NCBI RefSeq assembly: GCF_018785245.1
Contig: NZ_WQPL01000019.1
Span: forward strand, 186,001 to 250,000
Length of the DNA: 64,000 nucleotides
Reading direction: 5' to 3'
From: Collinsella aerofaciens
GTDB lineage: Bacteria > Actinomycetota > Coriobacteriia > Coriobacteriales > Coriobacteriaceae
In this document: in pieces, positions 17,416 through 26,603 of the stretch
Layout of the letters: each line of letters begins with the position of its first letter
Numbering within the stretch: the stretch's first letter is position 1
Translations under genes and position numbers: made by a program
Notes under the pieces: generated by a model
Database searches by the model: none
Told to the model about the DNA's origin: nothing
What the model saw: only the letters and a program-made list of their open reading frames with translations

Positions 17416-18786
17416 ATGGCGTCTGCCGATCGTTCCACGTTGTTTATCAATGCGACCGTCCTGGATGGTTCGGAGCATATGGAGCCGCAACCCGATATGG
17501 CCGTGACTGTTGAGCGCGGTGTCATCACGTGGATGGGGCCGAGTGCTGTGGCGCAGGCACCTGCAGGTGCCGAGGTCATCGACCTGGCAGGTGCGTATCT
17601 CATGCCCGGTCTCATCAATATGCATGTGCATCTGTGCGGTTCGGGCAAGCCGGTTTCGGCGGGCGATGCGGGCGCGCTGATGAAGAAGCTCGATAATCCC
17701 GTGGGGCGCGCCATCGTGCGCCATATTCTTAAGGGCAGCGCCCAACAACAACTGGCAAGCGGCGTGACCACGGTGCGCGGCGCGGGCGACCCACTGTTTG
17801 CCGACATCGCCGTTCGTAATGCCATCGACGCCGGCAAGTATCAAGGTCCTCGCCTGGTGGCGCCGGGAACGGGCGTCACGGTGCCGGGCGGCCATGGTGC
17901 GGGCTTGTTCGCCCAGGTGGCAAACAGTCCCGCCGAGGCAGCCGAACAGGTGCGCGACCTGTATGCGCGCGGTGCCGACGTCATTAAGCTGTTCGTAACG
18001 GGCGGTGTGTTCGATGCGACCGAGGTGGGCGAGCCGGGCGTGCTGCGTATGCCGGTGGAGGTTGCCGCGGCGGCGTGCAAGGCGGCGCACGATATGGGCC
18101 TTCCGGTCATGGCCCATGTCGAGAGTACCGAGGGTGTGAAGGTTGCGCTTGAGGCCGGCGTTGACACGATTGAGCACGGCGCTCCGTTGACGTCCGAGAT
18201 TCTGGAGCTGTACCGTGGCACCGCGGGCACGCAGCTCGAGGGGCGTGCGCCCAGCGTTACCTGCACTATCAGCCCGGCGCTGCCGTTTGTATTGCTCGAC
18301 CCGGAAAAGACCCATTCGACCGATACACAAAAGAAGAACGGCGACATCGTGTGCTCGGGCATCATCGAGAGCGCCCGTGCCGCACTGGAAGCTGGCGTTA
18401 AGGTGGGCCTTGGCACGGACTCGAGCTGCCCGTTCGTGACGCAGTACGACATGTGGCGTGAGGTGGCCTATTTTGCCAAGTACGTGGGTGTGAGTAACGC
18501 CTTCGCGCTGCATACGGCCACGCAGGTCAATGCCGAGCTGCTGGGGCTGGGCGGCGAGACCGGCACAATCGAGTGCGGCAAGGCCGCCGATATCCTGGTG
18601 ACGCGCAAGAATCCGCTCGATGACCTGTGCGCACTGCGTGAGCCGATGCACGTGATGTGCCGTGGTGATCTGGTGCGCAAACTCAAGGTGAAGCGTATTC
18701 CCGAGGTGGACGCCGAGCTCGACGCGATTATGGCCATGCCTGCCGAGGCGTTGGCCGAGGAGCTTGCCCGCGATGGCGTGGCGTAA
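17416..18786 (+). CDS. Amidohydrolase-family metal-dependent hydrolase
   Basis: 456 residues from ATG 17416, with AGGGAGG eight nt upstream. The composite beta-sandwich starts at TLFINATVLDG, and YLMPGLINMHVHLCGSG gives the H-x-H metal site. VIKLFVTGG provides the region of the bridging lysine, PVMAHVEST and DTIEHGAPL supply the next histidines, and GLGTDSSCPFV the catalytic aspartate. The C-terminal GLGGETGTIECGKAADILV is the usual end of imidazolonepropionase/prolidase-like amidohydrolases. It hydrolyses a C-N bond in an unknown small molecule or dipeptide. Monocistronic, with a shared terminator downstream. Confidence 0.88.
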   Translation: MASADRSTLFINATVLDGSEHMEPQPDMAVTVERGVITWMGPSAVAQAPAGAEVIDLAGAYLMPGLINMHVHLCGSGKPVSAGDAGALMKKLDNPVGRAIVRHILKGSAQQQLASGVTTVRGAGDPLFADIAVRNAIDAGKYQGPRLVAPGTGVTVPGGHGAGLFAQVANSPAEAAEQVRDLYARGADVIKLFVTGGVFDATEVGEPGVLRMPVEVAAAACKAAHDMGLPVMAHVESTEGVKVALEAGVDTIEHGAPLTSEILELYRGTAGTQLEGRAPSVTCTISPALPFVLLDPEKTHSTDTQKKNGDIVCSGIIESARAALEAGVKVGLGTDSSCPFVTQYDMWREVAYFAKYVGVSNAFALHTATQVNAELLGLGGETGTIECGKAADILVTRKNPLDDLCALREPMHVMCRGDLVRKLKVKRIPEVDAELDAIMAMPAEALAEELARDGVA

Positions 18787-18836
18787 GCGCGCGATATGGC
18801 GATGCGACAAAGGGACAATCCTTTTGTCATAATCAG

Positions 18837-18873
18837 AAAAAGCCGAGGTCCCAGTGCGAGGCCTCGGCTTTTA
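18837..18873. terminator. Bidirectional terminator
   Basis: AAAAGCCGAGG and CCTCGGCTTTT flank a short loop between the convergent amidohydrolase and zinc-ribbon genes. A-run on one side and T-run on the other, so it can serve both strands. Confidence 0.85.
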
Positions 18874-18893
18874 TTTGTCCCATGGTATGGCGG

Positions 18894-19367
18894 CTATGAG
18901 CGCGTCTCCATCTTGGCATGGCACTTGGGGCAGGTGACGCGGATCTTGCCTTTGCCCTTGGGAACGGAGAGCATCTGGCCGCAGTTGGGGCACTTGAGAT
19001 AGGCCGTGGTCTTGCGGCCCTTCCACATCTTCTTGGCTGTGCGCTTGGCACGTTCAAAGTCTTCCTTGCTAGTACCGGCTGCGCGCGAGGCGTTGGCCGC
19101 TGCAGCTCCGCCGCCCAAGCTAGCTACAAACTTGCCCAAGCCGGGTACGTTTGCAGTCGCGGCGACAAAGGCCTCGTTCTCCTTGCGACGTGCATCGATA
19201 TTTTTGGACAGGCCGCGCAGCACGCCAATCACGATTACGGCGATGGCAATCCAGCTGAGCCACTGGATACGAGCCATCGAACCGATCATGGCGATGATAA
19301 TGCCTGCGAAGCCCATCACGATGGTGAGTTCGTCAGCGCCATTGCGGCCCTTCATAAAGTCATTCAT
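18894..19367 (-). CDS. Small membrane protein with C-terminal zinc ribbon
   Basis: 157 residues. Two hydrophobic helices near residues 15-33 and 36-50 (IVMGFAGIIIAMIGSM; WLSWIAIAVIVIGVL) follow a short NDFMKGRNGADEL start. A basic linker leads to a zinc ribbon at the end: LKCPNCGQMLSVPKGKGKIRV followed by TCPKCHAKME (two C-x-x-C). It is probably anchored in the membrane with a cytoplasmic metal-binding tail. Family conserved in gut actinobacteria; function unknown. GAAAGG lies before the ATG. Confidence 0.8.
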   Translation of the reverse strand: MNDFMKGRNGADELTIVMGFAGIIIAMIGSMARIQWLSWIAIAVIVIGVLRGLSKNIDARRKENEAFVAATANVPGLGKFVASLGGGAAAANASRAAGTSKEDFERAKRTAKKMWKGRKTTAYLKCPNCGQMLSVPKGKGKIRVTCPKCHAKMETRS

Positions 19368-19422
19368 GCAAATTGCCTTTCATTCGATATGCCGCACGCC
19401 TTTATACCCGATTTAGAGCAAG

Positions 19423-19469
19423 GGGGACAGGTTAATCTGCACCAATGTGGTGCAAACGTACCTGTCCCC
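19423..19469. repeat. Nested GGGGACAGG / TGCACCA hairpin repeat, copy 1
   Basis: Outer stem GGGGACAGGT (19423-19432) with ACCTGTCCCC (19460-19469); inner stem TGCACCA/TGGTGCA with a 3-nt loop. A second, partial unit with GTGCA and GTCTGTCCCC follows to 19503. A related copy is at 30252-30297. Confidence 0.75.
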
Positions 19470-19513
19470 GGAATACCAAGACGGTGCAAAGAAGTCTGTC
19501 CCCAATGCCCCAA

Positions 19514-19786
19514 TTACTTGGAGAGTTTGTCGACGACGCGTTCGATTTCGGCGAGCTTGGCGGCTTTGAGGTCTTCGTCGCCCGATTCGATTGCCGAAGT
19601 CACGCAGCCCTCGATATGCGCCTTGAGCACGTCGGCGTTAATGCGCGCGAGGAGCGCCTGTGTGGCCATGAGCTGCGTGGAAATATCGACGCAGTAGCGG
19701 TCCTCATCGACCATCCGCAGGATGCCGTCGATCTGACCGCGTGCCGTCTTGAGCATGCGGGTCACCGATTTATGGTCTGCCATCAT
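19514..19786 (-). CDS. csoR: CsoR-type copper-sensing repressor
   Basis: 90 residues, all-helical. Cys32 (RYCVDIS), His57 and Cys61 (KAHIEGC) reproduce the Cys-His-Cys Cu(I) site with the canonical 25- and 4-residue spacings, and MLKTARGQIDGILRM is the DNA-contact helix region of the DUF156/CsoR family. Cu(I) binding releases DNA. It is the last gene of the copA-copZ-csoR operon, 48 nt after copZ, so it would repress its own operon. ATG 19783 is an alternative start one codon on. Confidence 0.93.
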   Translation of the reverse strand: MMADHKSVTRMLKTARGQIDGILRMVDEDRYCVDISTQLMATQALLARINADVLKAHIEGCVTSAIESGDEDLKAAKLAEIERVVDKLSK

Positions 19787-19834
19787 AGCGGGTCCTCGTT
19801 TCTGGTCGATGGGGTCGAATGCTTCTGGTAGCTG

Positions 19835-20056
19835 CTACGCGGTGGCCACGGACAAGGCGTGGAACTTCTCGCCCGCGGCCTCGACAGCGGCGGCGAGCTG
19901 CTCGGCGGTCACGGTGTCGGCGCACTCCACCTGGACGGCCTGGGTCTCGTGATCGGCGTCGGCGTCGGTCACGCCGACCACGTTGAGCAGTGCCGTCTCG
20001 ACAGTGGCGTCGCAGTGGCCGCACATGAGGCCGGAAGTTTTGATTGTGTAACGCAT
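19835..20056 (-). CDS. copZ: Copper chaperone CopZ (HMA domain)
   Basis: 73 residues forming a single heavy-metal-associated domain: MRYTIKTSGLMCGHCDATVE contains the M-x-C-x-x-C copper site (Cys12, Cys15), with the beta-alpha-beta pattern continuing to VECADTVTAEQLAAAVEAAG. It carries Cu(I) in the cytoplasm to the exporter CopA. ATG 20056 is preceded by AGAGGGA. It lies between copA and csoR on the same strand. Confidence 0.9.
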   Translation of the reverse strand: MRYTIKTSGLMCGHCDATVETALLNVVGVTDADADHETQAVQVECADTVTAEQLAAAVEAAGEKFHALSVATA

Positions 20057-20089
20057 GGGTATCCCTCTCTGTCGTGTTGGCTTTCTCAA

Positions 20090-20151
20090 CCACCCGACCT
20101 TGACCTTCAAGCCGTCGCTCGCGTACCAAAGTACGCGTCGCTCCTCTTTCA
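20090..20151 (-). other. Long imperfect dyad between copA and copZ
   Basis: Outer TTGACC and GGTCAA plus inner CGCGTAC-CAAA-GTACGCG form one extended stem in the 147-nt gap between copA and copZ. It could slow RNase or set the ratio of the two products; no T-run follows. Confidence 0.5.
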
Positions 20152-20203
20152 GGTCAATCTCGGGCACCTGGAAAATCCGTTCTAAATGGACGTAATGGTG
20201 AGC

Positions 20204-22546
20204 CTATTTTGCCACTTTAGGCTTAAAGGATTTTAGGCGCAGCGCATTGCTTACGACGCAGACGCTCGACAGGCTCATGGCCGCGGCGCCAAACATCGGC
20301 GAGAGTTGCCAACCGGTGAGGGGGAAGAACACGCCCGCGGCGAGCGGAATGCCGATGCCGTTGTAGAACAGCGCCCAGAACAGGTCTTGCTTGATGTTGC
20401 GAATCGTGGCGCGCGAAAGCTCGATGGCTCGCGCAACATCCATGAGGTCGCTGCGCATGAGCACCACATCCGCCCCTTCCTTGGCGATGTCGGCGCCGGT
20501 GCCGATCGCAAGGCCCACGTCGGCGCGCGCCAGGGCGGGGGAGTCGTTGATGCCGTCTCCCACCATGGCGACCTTGCTGCCCGCATCCTGCAACTCGCGC
20601 ATGTGGCGCTCCTTGTCGGCGGGGAGGACGTCGGCGATGACCTGCTTACTGCTCAGTCCCACGCGGCGGGCGATTGCCTCGGCCGTCACGCGGTTGTCGC
20701 CGGTGAGCATGCGCACGTCGACGCCAAGCGAGCGCAATGCGGCGATGGCCCCGGCGCTCGTCTCCTTGACCTCATCAGCCACGGCAATGGTGCCGGCAAG
20801 CTCGCCGTTCTTGGCAAAGAACAGCGGCGTCTTGCCCTCGGCGGCAAATTGCTCGGCAAGACCCGCGGGCACGGTAACGCCCAGCTCGTCCATCAGGCGT
20901 ACGTTGCCGGCTGCAATGGCGTTTTGCCCCTCGTGCGCCGTAACGCCACGACCGGGCACGGCAGTAAAGTCTTCGACCATGCGCGCGACGATCCCGCGTG
21001 TCTCGCACTCGGCCATAATCGCCTCGGCCAGCGGGTGCTCGCTCGAGCGCTCCAGCGCGGCGGCCAGCTTGAGCAGCGCTTTTTCGCTCATGGCGGGCGA
21101 GCCGTCGGCGCGCGTGGCTACTACGATATCGGTCACAGCAGGCTTGCCGCGGGTGACCGTGCCCGTCTTATCGAGCACCACGGTACCTACGCTGCGCAGG
21201 TTCTCCAGCGCCTCGGCGCTCTTAAAGAGAATGCCCATCTCGGCGCCCTTGCCGGTGCCGACCATAATGGCGACGGGCGTGGCCAGGCCCAGCGCGCACG
21301 GGCAGCTGATCACCAGCACGGCCACGGCGGAGGTGAGCGCCTCGTTTATGCTGCCGGTCAGTGCCATCCACGCCGCAAAGGTCACGGCCGAGATCACGAA
21401 CACCACGGGCACGAACACACCGGCGACCTTGTCGGCCATGCGGGCGATGGGCGCCTTGGTGGCGTTGGCGTCCTCGACGAGCTGGATAATCTTGGCGAGC
21501 GACGTGTCGGCACCCACACGCGTGGCGCGGAAGGTAAACGAGCCCGTGCGGTTGACCGTGGCCGCATTGACAGTGTCGCCGGCGGTCTTCTCCACGGGAA
21601 TGGATTCGCCGGTGAGCGCGCTTTCGTCCACGGCCGAGCTGCCCTCGAGTACCACGCCGTCGACGGGGATGGACTCGCCGGGGCGCACACGCAGCACCTG
21701 GCCGGGCAGAATGGCATCGACGTCGACGGTGGCCTCGCTGCCGTCCTCTGCCACGACGGTCGCGGTCTTGGGTGCTAAGTCGATGAGCGCCTCGATAGCG
21801 CCGCCGGTCTTGGACTTGCTGCGCGTCTCGAGGTATTTGCCCACGGTGACGAGCGACAGGATGGTGCCAGCGCTCTCAAAATACAGGTTGTCCATGCTCG
21901 TCATCATGGCCTCGTGCACCTGACCTGCGGCTAGCTGGTCGGCCATGATGAACATGGCGTAGAGCGACCAGGCGATGGAGGCGGTGGCGCCCACGGCGAT
22001 GAGGGCGTCCATGGTGGGTGCGCCGTGCGCGAGCGATTTAAACCCGTTGATAAAGTACGCGTCGTTGACATAAACGATGGGGATGAGCAGGACGAGCTCG
22101 GTGAGGGCGAGCGTCATGCTGTGGGTATGGTCGGTGAAAATGCCGGGCAGCGGCCAGCCGAGCATGTGCCCCATGCCTATGTAGAACAGTGGGATGAGGA
22201 ATGCGATCGAGACGATGAGGCGGGTGCGCATGGCAGAGGCAGCGGCCTCCAACTTTTTGGTCGGCGACTCCATATGGGCGGCGCCGGACCTGGCTTGCGC
22301 GCTGCCACTTGAGCCGGCGGCATCGGTGCCCGTGCTGACGGGCGAGGCCGAATAGCCCGCGCGATCGACGGCGGTGCAGATGTCATCGGGGCTGACCTGC
22401 GCGGGGTCGTAGTCCACCAGCATGGAACCGGCGAGTAGATTGACCGCGACGCTTTGGACGCCGTCGAGCTTGCTCACGGCGCGGTCAACATGCGCCTGGC
22501 AGGCGGCGCACGTCATGCCGCCCACGTCGAACTTATCTTGAGCCAT
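20204..22546 (-). CDS. copA: Copper-exporting P-type ATPase CopA
   Basis: 780 residues. One N-terminal HMA domain ([16 protein letters not shown], Cys13/Cys16), a Ser/Ala/Gly linker, eight predicted helices, the TGES actuator motif, CPC in the membrane ([17 protein letters not shown]), DKTGTVTRG with the phosphorylated aspartate, [10 protein letters not shown] (HP motif) and [14 protein letters not shown]. These define a P1B-1 Cu(I) exporter. It is first in the copper operon, with a CsoR-like operator upstream of the ATG and GAAAGGAGA as RBS. Single-HMA form is normal for Actinobacteria. Confidence 0.96.
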   Translation of the reverse strand: MAQDKFDVGGMTCAACQAHVDRAVSKLDGVQSVAVNLLAGSMLVDYDPAQVSPDDICTAVDRAGYSASPVSTGTDAAGSSGSAQARSGAAHMESPTKKLEAAASAMRTRLIVSIAFLIPLFYIGMGHMLGWPLPGIFTDHTHSMTLALTELVLLIPIVYVNDAYFINGFKSLAHGAPTMDALIAVGATASIAWSLYAMFIMADQLAAGQVHEAMMTSMDNLYFESAGTILSLVTVGKYLETRSKSKTGGAIEALIDLAPKTATVVAEDGSEATVDVDAILPGQVLRVRPGESIPVDGVVLEGSSAVDESALTGESIPVEKTAGDTVNAATVNRTGSFTFRATRVGADTSLAKIIQLVEDANATKAPIARMADKVAGVFVPVVFVISAVTFAAWMALTGSINEALTSAVAVLVISCPCALGLATPVAIMVGTGKGAEMGILFKSAEALENLRSVGTVVLDKTGTVTRGKPAVTDIVVATRADGSPAMSEKALLKLAAALERSSEHPLAEAIMAECETRGIVARMVEDFTAVPGRGVTAHEGQNAIAAGNVRLMDELGVTVPAGLAEQFAAEGKTPLFFAKNGELAGTIAVADEVKETSAGAIAALRSLGVDVRMLTGDNRVTAEAIARRVGLSSKQVIADVLPADKERHMRELQDAGSKVAMVGDGINDSPALARADVGLAIGTGADIAKEGADVVLMRSDLMDVARAIELSRATIRNIKQDLFWALFYNGIGIPLAAGVFFPLTGWQLSPMFGAAAMSLSSVCVVSNALRLKSFKPKVAK

Positions 22547-22593
22547 GGCTTCTCCTTTCTGTAGTTCGGTGTTGGAATTGTTAACCTACCGAT

Positions 22594-22624
22594 ACTATAC
22601 ACCCATACCCCCTGGGGGTGTCCA
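22594..22624 (-). promoter_or_regulatory. copA promoter with CsoR-like operator
   Basis: Reading on the minus strand: TGGACA, a 19-nt spacer, TATAGT. The spacer contains the near-palindrome at 22605-22621 (ATACCCCCTGGGGGTGT on the plus strand), matching the G-run/C-run layout of known CsoR boxes (TACCC...GGGTA). Operator placement inside the promoter explains copper-dependent repression by the csoR product. Confidence 0.7.
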
Positions 22625-22696
22625 GTACAGAAATAATATATGAGATTTCGTTACAGATGAGGATGGATGGTTGGCCGATGGACCGTCCCAACCAAT

Positions 22697-22755
22697 CATC
22701 TCAATCTGTAACATCTAGCAGGGAAAATGACCTCTAACTGTTACAGATCGAGACA
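22697..22755. repeat. 59-bp dyad repeat, single copy
   Basis: Arms CATCTCAATCTGTAACA and TGTTACAGATCGAGACA around a 25-nt core. It sits between the copper operon promoter and the end of the kinase gene. Confidence 0.9.
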
Positions 22756-22796
22756 ATTGCCGGGGAGGGGTCCCGTTGCGGCAAGACGCTCGCCGC

Positions 22797-24881
22797 CTAG
22801 ATACAGAACCCGGGGATCACACAGGTTAGCTTGTTTGGCTTTTCCGCAGGCGTTGCGTACGTAAAGACGTCGCCGTCGTGTCCCACGCGGTTCATATAGA
22901 GCGTGCCTTCGCTCTCCGATGAGTCGGGGCTCACCGTGCGCTCCCACCAGCAGGTGTCCTTGCCCTTCCACCGGCGAACCAGCATCTCGTTCGTGGTATA
23001 CGGACTTACCTTGAGCTCGCGGAAGAGCTGATACTCCTTGCCCTCGCCGTTGTAGATGTCTGCCAGGTAGTGATAGTCCTCGGCAAACGAATCGGACGGT
23101 TGCGTACCGCACAGCTCGACCATGGCGGGCAGCCAAAGGGTTGCGGGCAACTCGCTCAGGCACGATGCGCTGTTGGCGGCGCCCACATTGTTCGAGACCT
23201 TCTTGACCCCTTTAATGAGTGCGCGCAACTCGTTGGGCAGCAGCTTAAGGCCGTCGCCGTTGAGCCATTTCCGCAGCTCGCAATCTGCCCAGCCGGCGCT
23301 CGGCGGTTCAGCTGCAGCGTTGCGCTCGGCAATACCCGCGTCGAACATAAACGTCAGCCCGGCCTTGCCCGTACCGTCCAGAAGCTCATCGTGACGGATG
23401 CCCACAAGCTGCGCGCCGACCTCCAGCCCGTTGGTGAGCGTGACACGCTTGGTGCACGGATAGGGGATATGCCCATCAGCGTCGAGCAGGTGGTAACGCT
23501 TGGCAATCTCGCGTGCCTCGCTACGGGTCTCGGCGGCCTTAATCTTGAGCGAAATCTCCTGCAGCTGATCCCAGGTGTAGTCGTCAAGTGAACCGCGGAT
23601 GCCGTCAAGGTAGTCGGGGATGCCAAAGCCATGGGTTGCCGCCCCGATAACGCTGAGCCCCGCAACGGCTGCGATAGCGCCGCCGATAATAAAGCGGCGG
23701 CGGGTCATGGCATCGTGGCGGGCCTGATTCAGGATCTCTCGTGCGCGCTCGCCGGCGACGTCGACCTTAAGGTGCGTGCCAGAATCGATATCAATCGCGG
23801 CCTCGTCTCCTGTGCCTTCGCGGCCCTCGGATTCGGCATCAGTGAGGTATGCCGAGAGCACCTCGAGCATCTGCTGCTCGGTGGGACGATCGCACTGCTC
23901 GACTGAGAGACCCTTCATGATGATTTGGACGAGCGCTTCATCGCCCTCGCAGCGCGGCTCGAGCGGCGCCGGCTTGGTCTTGGTCTTTACGAGATAGAAC
24001 GAGCCGGTCGCAGCGGCGTCCGTCGACTCAAAGTCAAACGGTTTGCGACCGCTGTAGAGCTGGTACAGAATGCTCGAAAGCGCGTAGACATCGATTGCCG
24101 GCGAACGGCGAAGGGCCGCGATGCCTTCGATATCCTGCGTGAGCATCTCGGGCGCGGCGTATGCGGGCGTGGCAAAGCGCCAGATGTCGGCGCGCCGGGT
24201 GATCGTGTCGTCGCCGAGAGCCATGGTCGCGGAGCCCATGTCGATGAGGCAGGGGTCAAAGGAGCAGTCAGCAATCTGCTGCTCGAGCGTTCGGCTGGTG
24301 GTGCGGAACATGATATTGGCGGGCGACAGATCGCGATGGATGACCGGGTTCACGAGGCCTTGGGTCATCAAGAGCGCACGAAGCACGGCGTTTCCGACGG
24401 CGGCGACCATCTGGGTGGTCAGCCCGCCCGAGGCGTCGTGCGGAAGCAGGGGCAGCGCCTGCTTGAGCGAGGTGCCCTCGACCCACTCCATGAGGATGAG
24501 AGGGTCATCCTCGCACGATCCGTAGCCATAGACGCGCGGAAATCCGCGCAGGTGCGAGACGGTACACAGATGACGGTACTCCTCGAACAGCGCGGCGGTG
24601 CTGGCCAGGTGCGCTGCCGATTGCTCGGCGGAGCGGTCGGGGGCTTGGCCGGAAAGGATGGCGTTGTCCTTGAGTAGCTTGACGGCAAAGACCTCGCCGC
24701 TCGTGTTGGTCGCGCGCAGCACGTGCCCGATGTTGCCGTTGTTGCGGTGGGCCGTCTGGAGAATAAGCGTCATAAACCGACGCTTGGCCTCGTCCTCGGC
24801 GCTGGGGTCGACCGCCACGGCGGTGTCGAACGTGTCAAGACGGATGAGTTTGTCGCCATAGGCGCTATCGGTAGTATCCAT
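22797..24881 (-). CDS. Membrane Ser/Thr protein kinase with DUF6273-like extracytoplasmic domain
   Basis: 694 residues from ATG 24881 (AAAGGA upstream). The kinase domain covers about residues 45-345: catalytic Lys68 in EVFAVKLLKDN, HRDLSPANIMF (Asp184), a DMG variant of DFG at 214-216, and TPAYAAPEML as activation-segment end. A single membrane helix at about 396-415 follows a basic TRRR. The outer part (about 500-690), with CELRKWLNGDGLKLLPNEL, looks like the DUF6273 domain rather than PASTA repeats. It probably senses something outside and phosphorylates cytoplasmic targets. The FHA gene directly upstream encodes a phosphothreonine reader and is a likely partner. Confidence 0.85.
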   Translation of the reverse strand: MDTTDSAYGDKLIRLDTFDTAVAVDPSAEDEAKRRFMTLILQTAHRNNGNIGHVLRATNTSGEVFAVKLLKDNAILSGQAPDRSAEQSAAHLASTAALFEEYRHLCTVSHLRGFPRVYGYGSCEDDPLILMEWVEGTSLKQALPLLPHDASGGLTTQMVAAVGNAVLRALLMTQGLVNPVIHRDLSPANIMFRTTSRTLEQQIADCSFDPCLIDMGSATMALGDDTITRRADIWRFATPAYAAPEMLTQDIEGIAALRRSPAIDVYALSSILYQLYSGRKPFDFESTDAAATGSFYLVKTKTKPAPLEPRCEGDEALVQIIMKGLSVEQCDRPTEQQMLEVLSAYLTDAESEGREGTGDEAAIDIDSGTHLKVDVAGERAREILNQARHDAMTRRRFIIGGAIAAVAGLSVIGAATHGFGIPDYLDGIRGSLDDYTWDQLQEISLKIKAAETRSEAREIAKRYHLLDADGHIPYPCTKRVTLTNGLEVGAQLVGIRHDELLDGTGKAGLTFMFDAGIAERNAAAEPPSAGWADCELRKWLNGDGLKLLPNELRALIKGVKKVSNNVGAANSASCLSELPATLWLPAMVELCGTQPSDSFAEDYHYLADIYNGEGKEYQLFRELKVSPYTTNEMLVRRWKGKDTCWWERTVSPDSSESEGTLYMNRVGHDGDVFTYATPAEKPNKLTCVIPGFCI

Positions 24882-25019
24882 GGCGTTCCTTTGTCTGGCA
24901 TGGGTTGCCGCACGTATACGTGAGCAGTGCGGATATCGGTAAAGAACCATGATAGCCGCACTGCCCACGTATGCCGCTGAGTATTGTCGTTTACGACGCA
25001 GAAGGTAGAAGACGAAAGA

Positions 25020-25050
25020 CGGACGGCGACCGTCTTCCGATCGCCGTCCG
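25020..25050 (-). terminator. Terminator after the FHA gene
   Basis: On the minus strand CGGACGGCGA pairs with TCGCCGTCCG, followed by the T-rich TCTTTCGTCTTCT, just 2 nt after the stop codon. Expression of the kinase would then rely on read-through or its own promoter. Confidence 0.7.
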
Positions 25051-25052
25051 TG

Positions 25053-26015
25053 CTAGTCCACAATGACAAGGAATGTCGTGTAGAGACCCAGATGGAGCCT
25101 GTCGCTGTTGGCGATTTCCACGGGGGGATAGACTTTGCCGGGTTCGCGTTGGTCGCGCGGCGGCTCAATCACAATATCGCCGTCGCCCGCGCCCGATTCG
25201 AGCACTGTGCCGTTGGTCGATCCAAGGCCCTGGGCGTACCAGTGCTCACCCTCGAGCCAAATACGAAGATGCTCGCGCGAGGCGTCGGCGCCTACATCGG
25301 TGATGCTGGGCGAGGTTTTGGGCAAAGAACCAATCACGGTGCCGCGCGGATCGCGTGTGAGGGAATGGATTTGCATGTCGGCGCAGTTGTCGGCATGGGT
25401 TCTGAGCAGACCGAGGTTGGGAGCGACGGTGTGCGGCTGCTCCAGGCTGCTCATAAAGCCACGTCCGACGGTAGTTTCGGTGGTGCCAAAGTGCCCGCCC
25501 GTCTTGCTGTCGCAAAAGCGCTCGACGGTGGCCACGCCCTGAACGGGATCGGCGAGCGCTCCCGTTGCCACAAAGAGCATAAGGTAAAGCGTGCTTTTCT
25601 CGCGCACGGCATTGCCGTCAAAGTTGTCGATGCGATTGAGGGCATTTGCATATAGGCGGCTGTCCAGCTTGTAGCTGGCGAGAGCCGACATCATTTCGTT
25701 GGCGGCCGGACCGCGATAGTGCTCGGCGATTGCCTGATAGGCGGACTCGCCGCCGCCGAGCTTGCTGCAGATTGCCGCGGAAAGGTTGAGCGTGGTGACG
25801 GTAAAGTCGCTGTAGATGGCGGGCGCGCACTGGTCAGGCTTGCGATGGACGATGTAACGGGTGAGATACGAGCGGTTGGAAGAGCATTTCTCGAGCAGGG
25901 TACTGCCGAGATAGGAGTTTCCATTGATGAGCATTCGGGCGATCTCGAGATGTTTAAGACCGCCGAACGAGCGAATATCGTTATAGAGGACCGAGCAAGG
26001 CGTCTCTGCTGCCAC
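25053..26015 (-). CDS. FHA-domain protein
   Basis: 320 residues from a GTG at 26015, chosen because AAAGGAGG stands 5 nt upstream; longer starts would lack an RBS. The first 210 residues are helical with no recognised family (ARMLINGNSYLGSTLLEKC, YLTRYIVHRKPDQCAPAIYS). The C-terminus is a forkhead-associated domain: TVIGSLPKTSPSITD, SREHLRIWLEGEHWYAQGL, GSTNGTVLESG and a late VEIANSDRLHLG strand. The GS..RH-like SREH and STNGT motifs are those that contact phosphothreonine. Position beside a Ser/Thr kinase suggests a signalling pair. Confidence 0.82.
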   Translation of the reverse strand: MAAETPCSVLYNDIRSFGGLKHLEIARMLINGNSYLGSTLLEKCSSNRSYLTRYIVHRKPDQCAPAIYSDFTVTTLNLSAAICSKLGGGESAYQAIAEHYRGPAANEMMSALASYKLDSRLYANALNRIDNFDGNAVREKSTLYLMLFVATGALADPVQGVATVERFCDSKTGGHFGTTETTVGRGFMSSLEQPHTVAPNLGLLRTHADNCADMQIHSLTRDPRGTVIGSLPKTSPSITDVGADASREHLRIWLEGEHWYAQGLGSTNGTVLESGAGDGDIVIEPPRDQREPGKVYPPVEIANSDRLHLGLYTTFLVIVD

Positions 26016-26603
26016 GGATACCTCCTTTGATTGCTTCCTAGCCAATATGGCGATAGGAATTAATGGCCCCCGGTGGGCGACGTATTAAATGGTTGCGCAA
26101 TATATAGCGTAACCAAAGCAACATTATAGGCCACATGTTCGAAATTGCAGGAAGACCGAGAGATTTGGTTTGGATTGAACGGAAATCCCCCTCTGTCTTG
26201 ATCTATAACAATTAGGGCCGATTTTACTCGTTAACTGTTACAGATTGAGACGTTTGTGAGCCGTGTCGACCGTTTGTCTCGATCTGTAACACGTAGAGGA
26301 AGATTTGCCCTGTAGATGTTACAGATTGAGACAATCAGCCAGGCCCGCCCCGTCCGCCTCGTCATCTGTGGTTTACGTGGGGGCATGCGAAGCACGGGTA
26401 TACTAACCGGCGGCGAATCTGCTCCATCGCTTAGAGCTGCTGCGTCTGGACGGCGCGTGATAGGGCTGCCAAAGCGATCGCCAGCGTGCTGAGCAACGTC
26501 CTCTCTGTGCGCACCCGTTTTTGTATGTATTAGCGCACTACCAAGCACGCCCGCGCGGCCGCATGCCGTGCCCATAACGCGTGCAGATAAGGAACAACGA
26601 CAT
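26016..26603. other. Divergent gap between the FHA gene and the helicase
   Basis: About 590 nt. Holds two 59-bp repeats (26194-26333). Between 26340 and 26600 no gene is supported; this part should carry the helicase leader and promoter. Long leaders are common upstream of RNA helicases, but no specific cold-shock element was recognised. Confidence 0.5.
26194..26333. repeat. Two 59-bp dyad repeats, period 81
   Basis: Units at 26194-26252 and 26275-26333. The first left arm has ATCTATAACA in place of ATCTGTAACA. Cores are again 25 nt. Confidence 0.9.
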
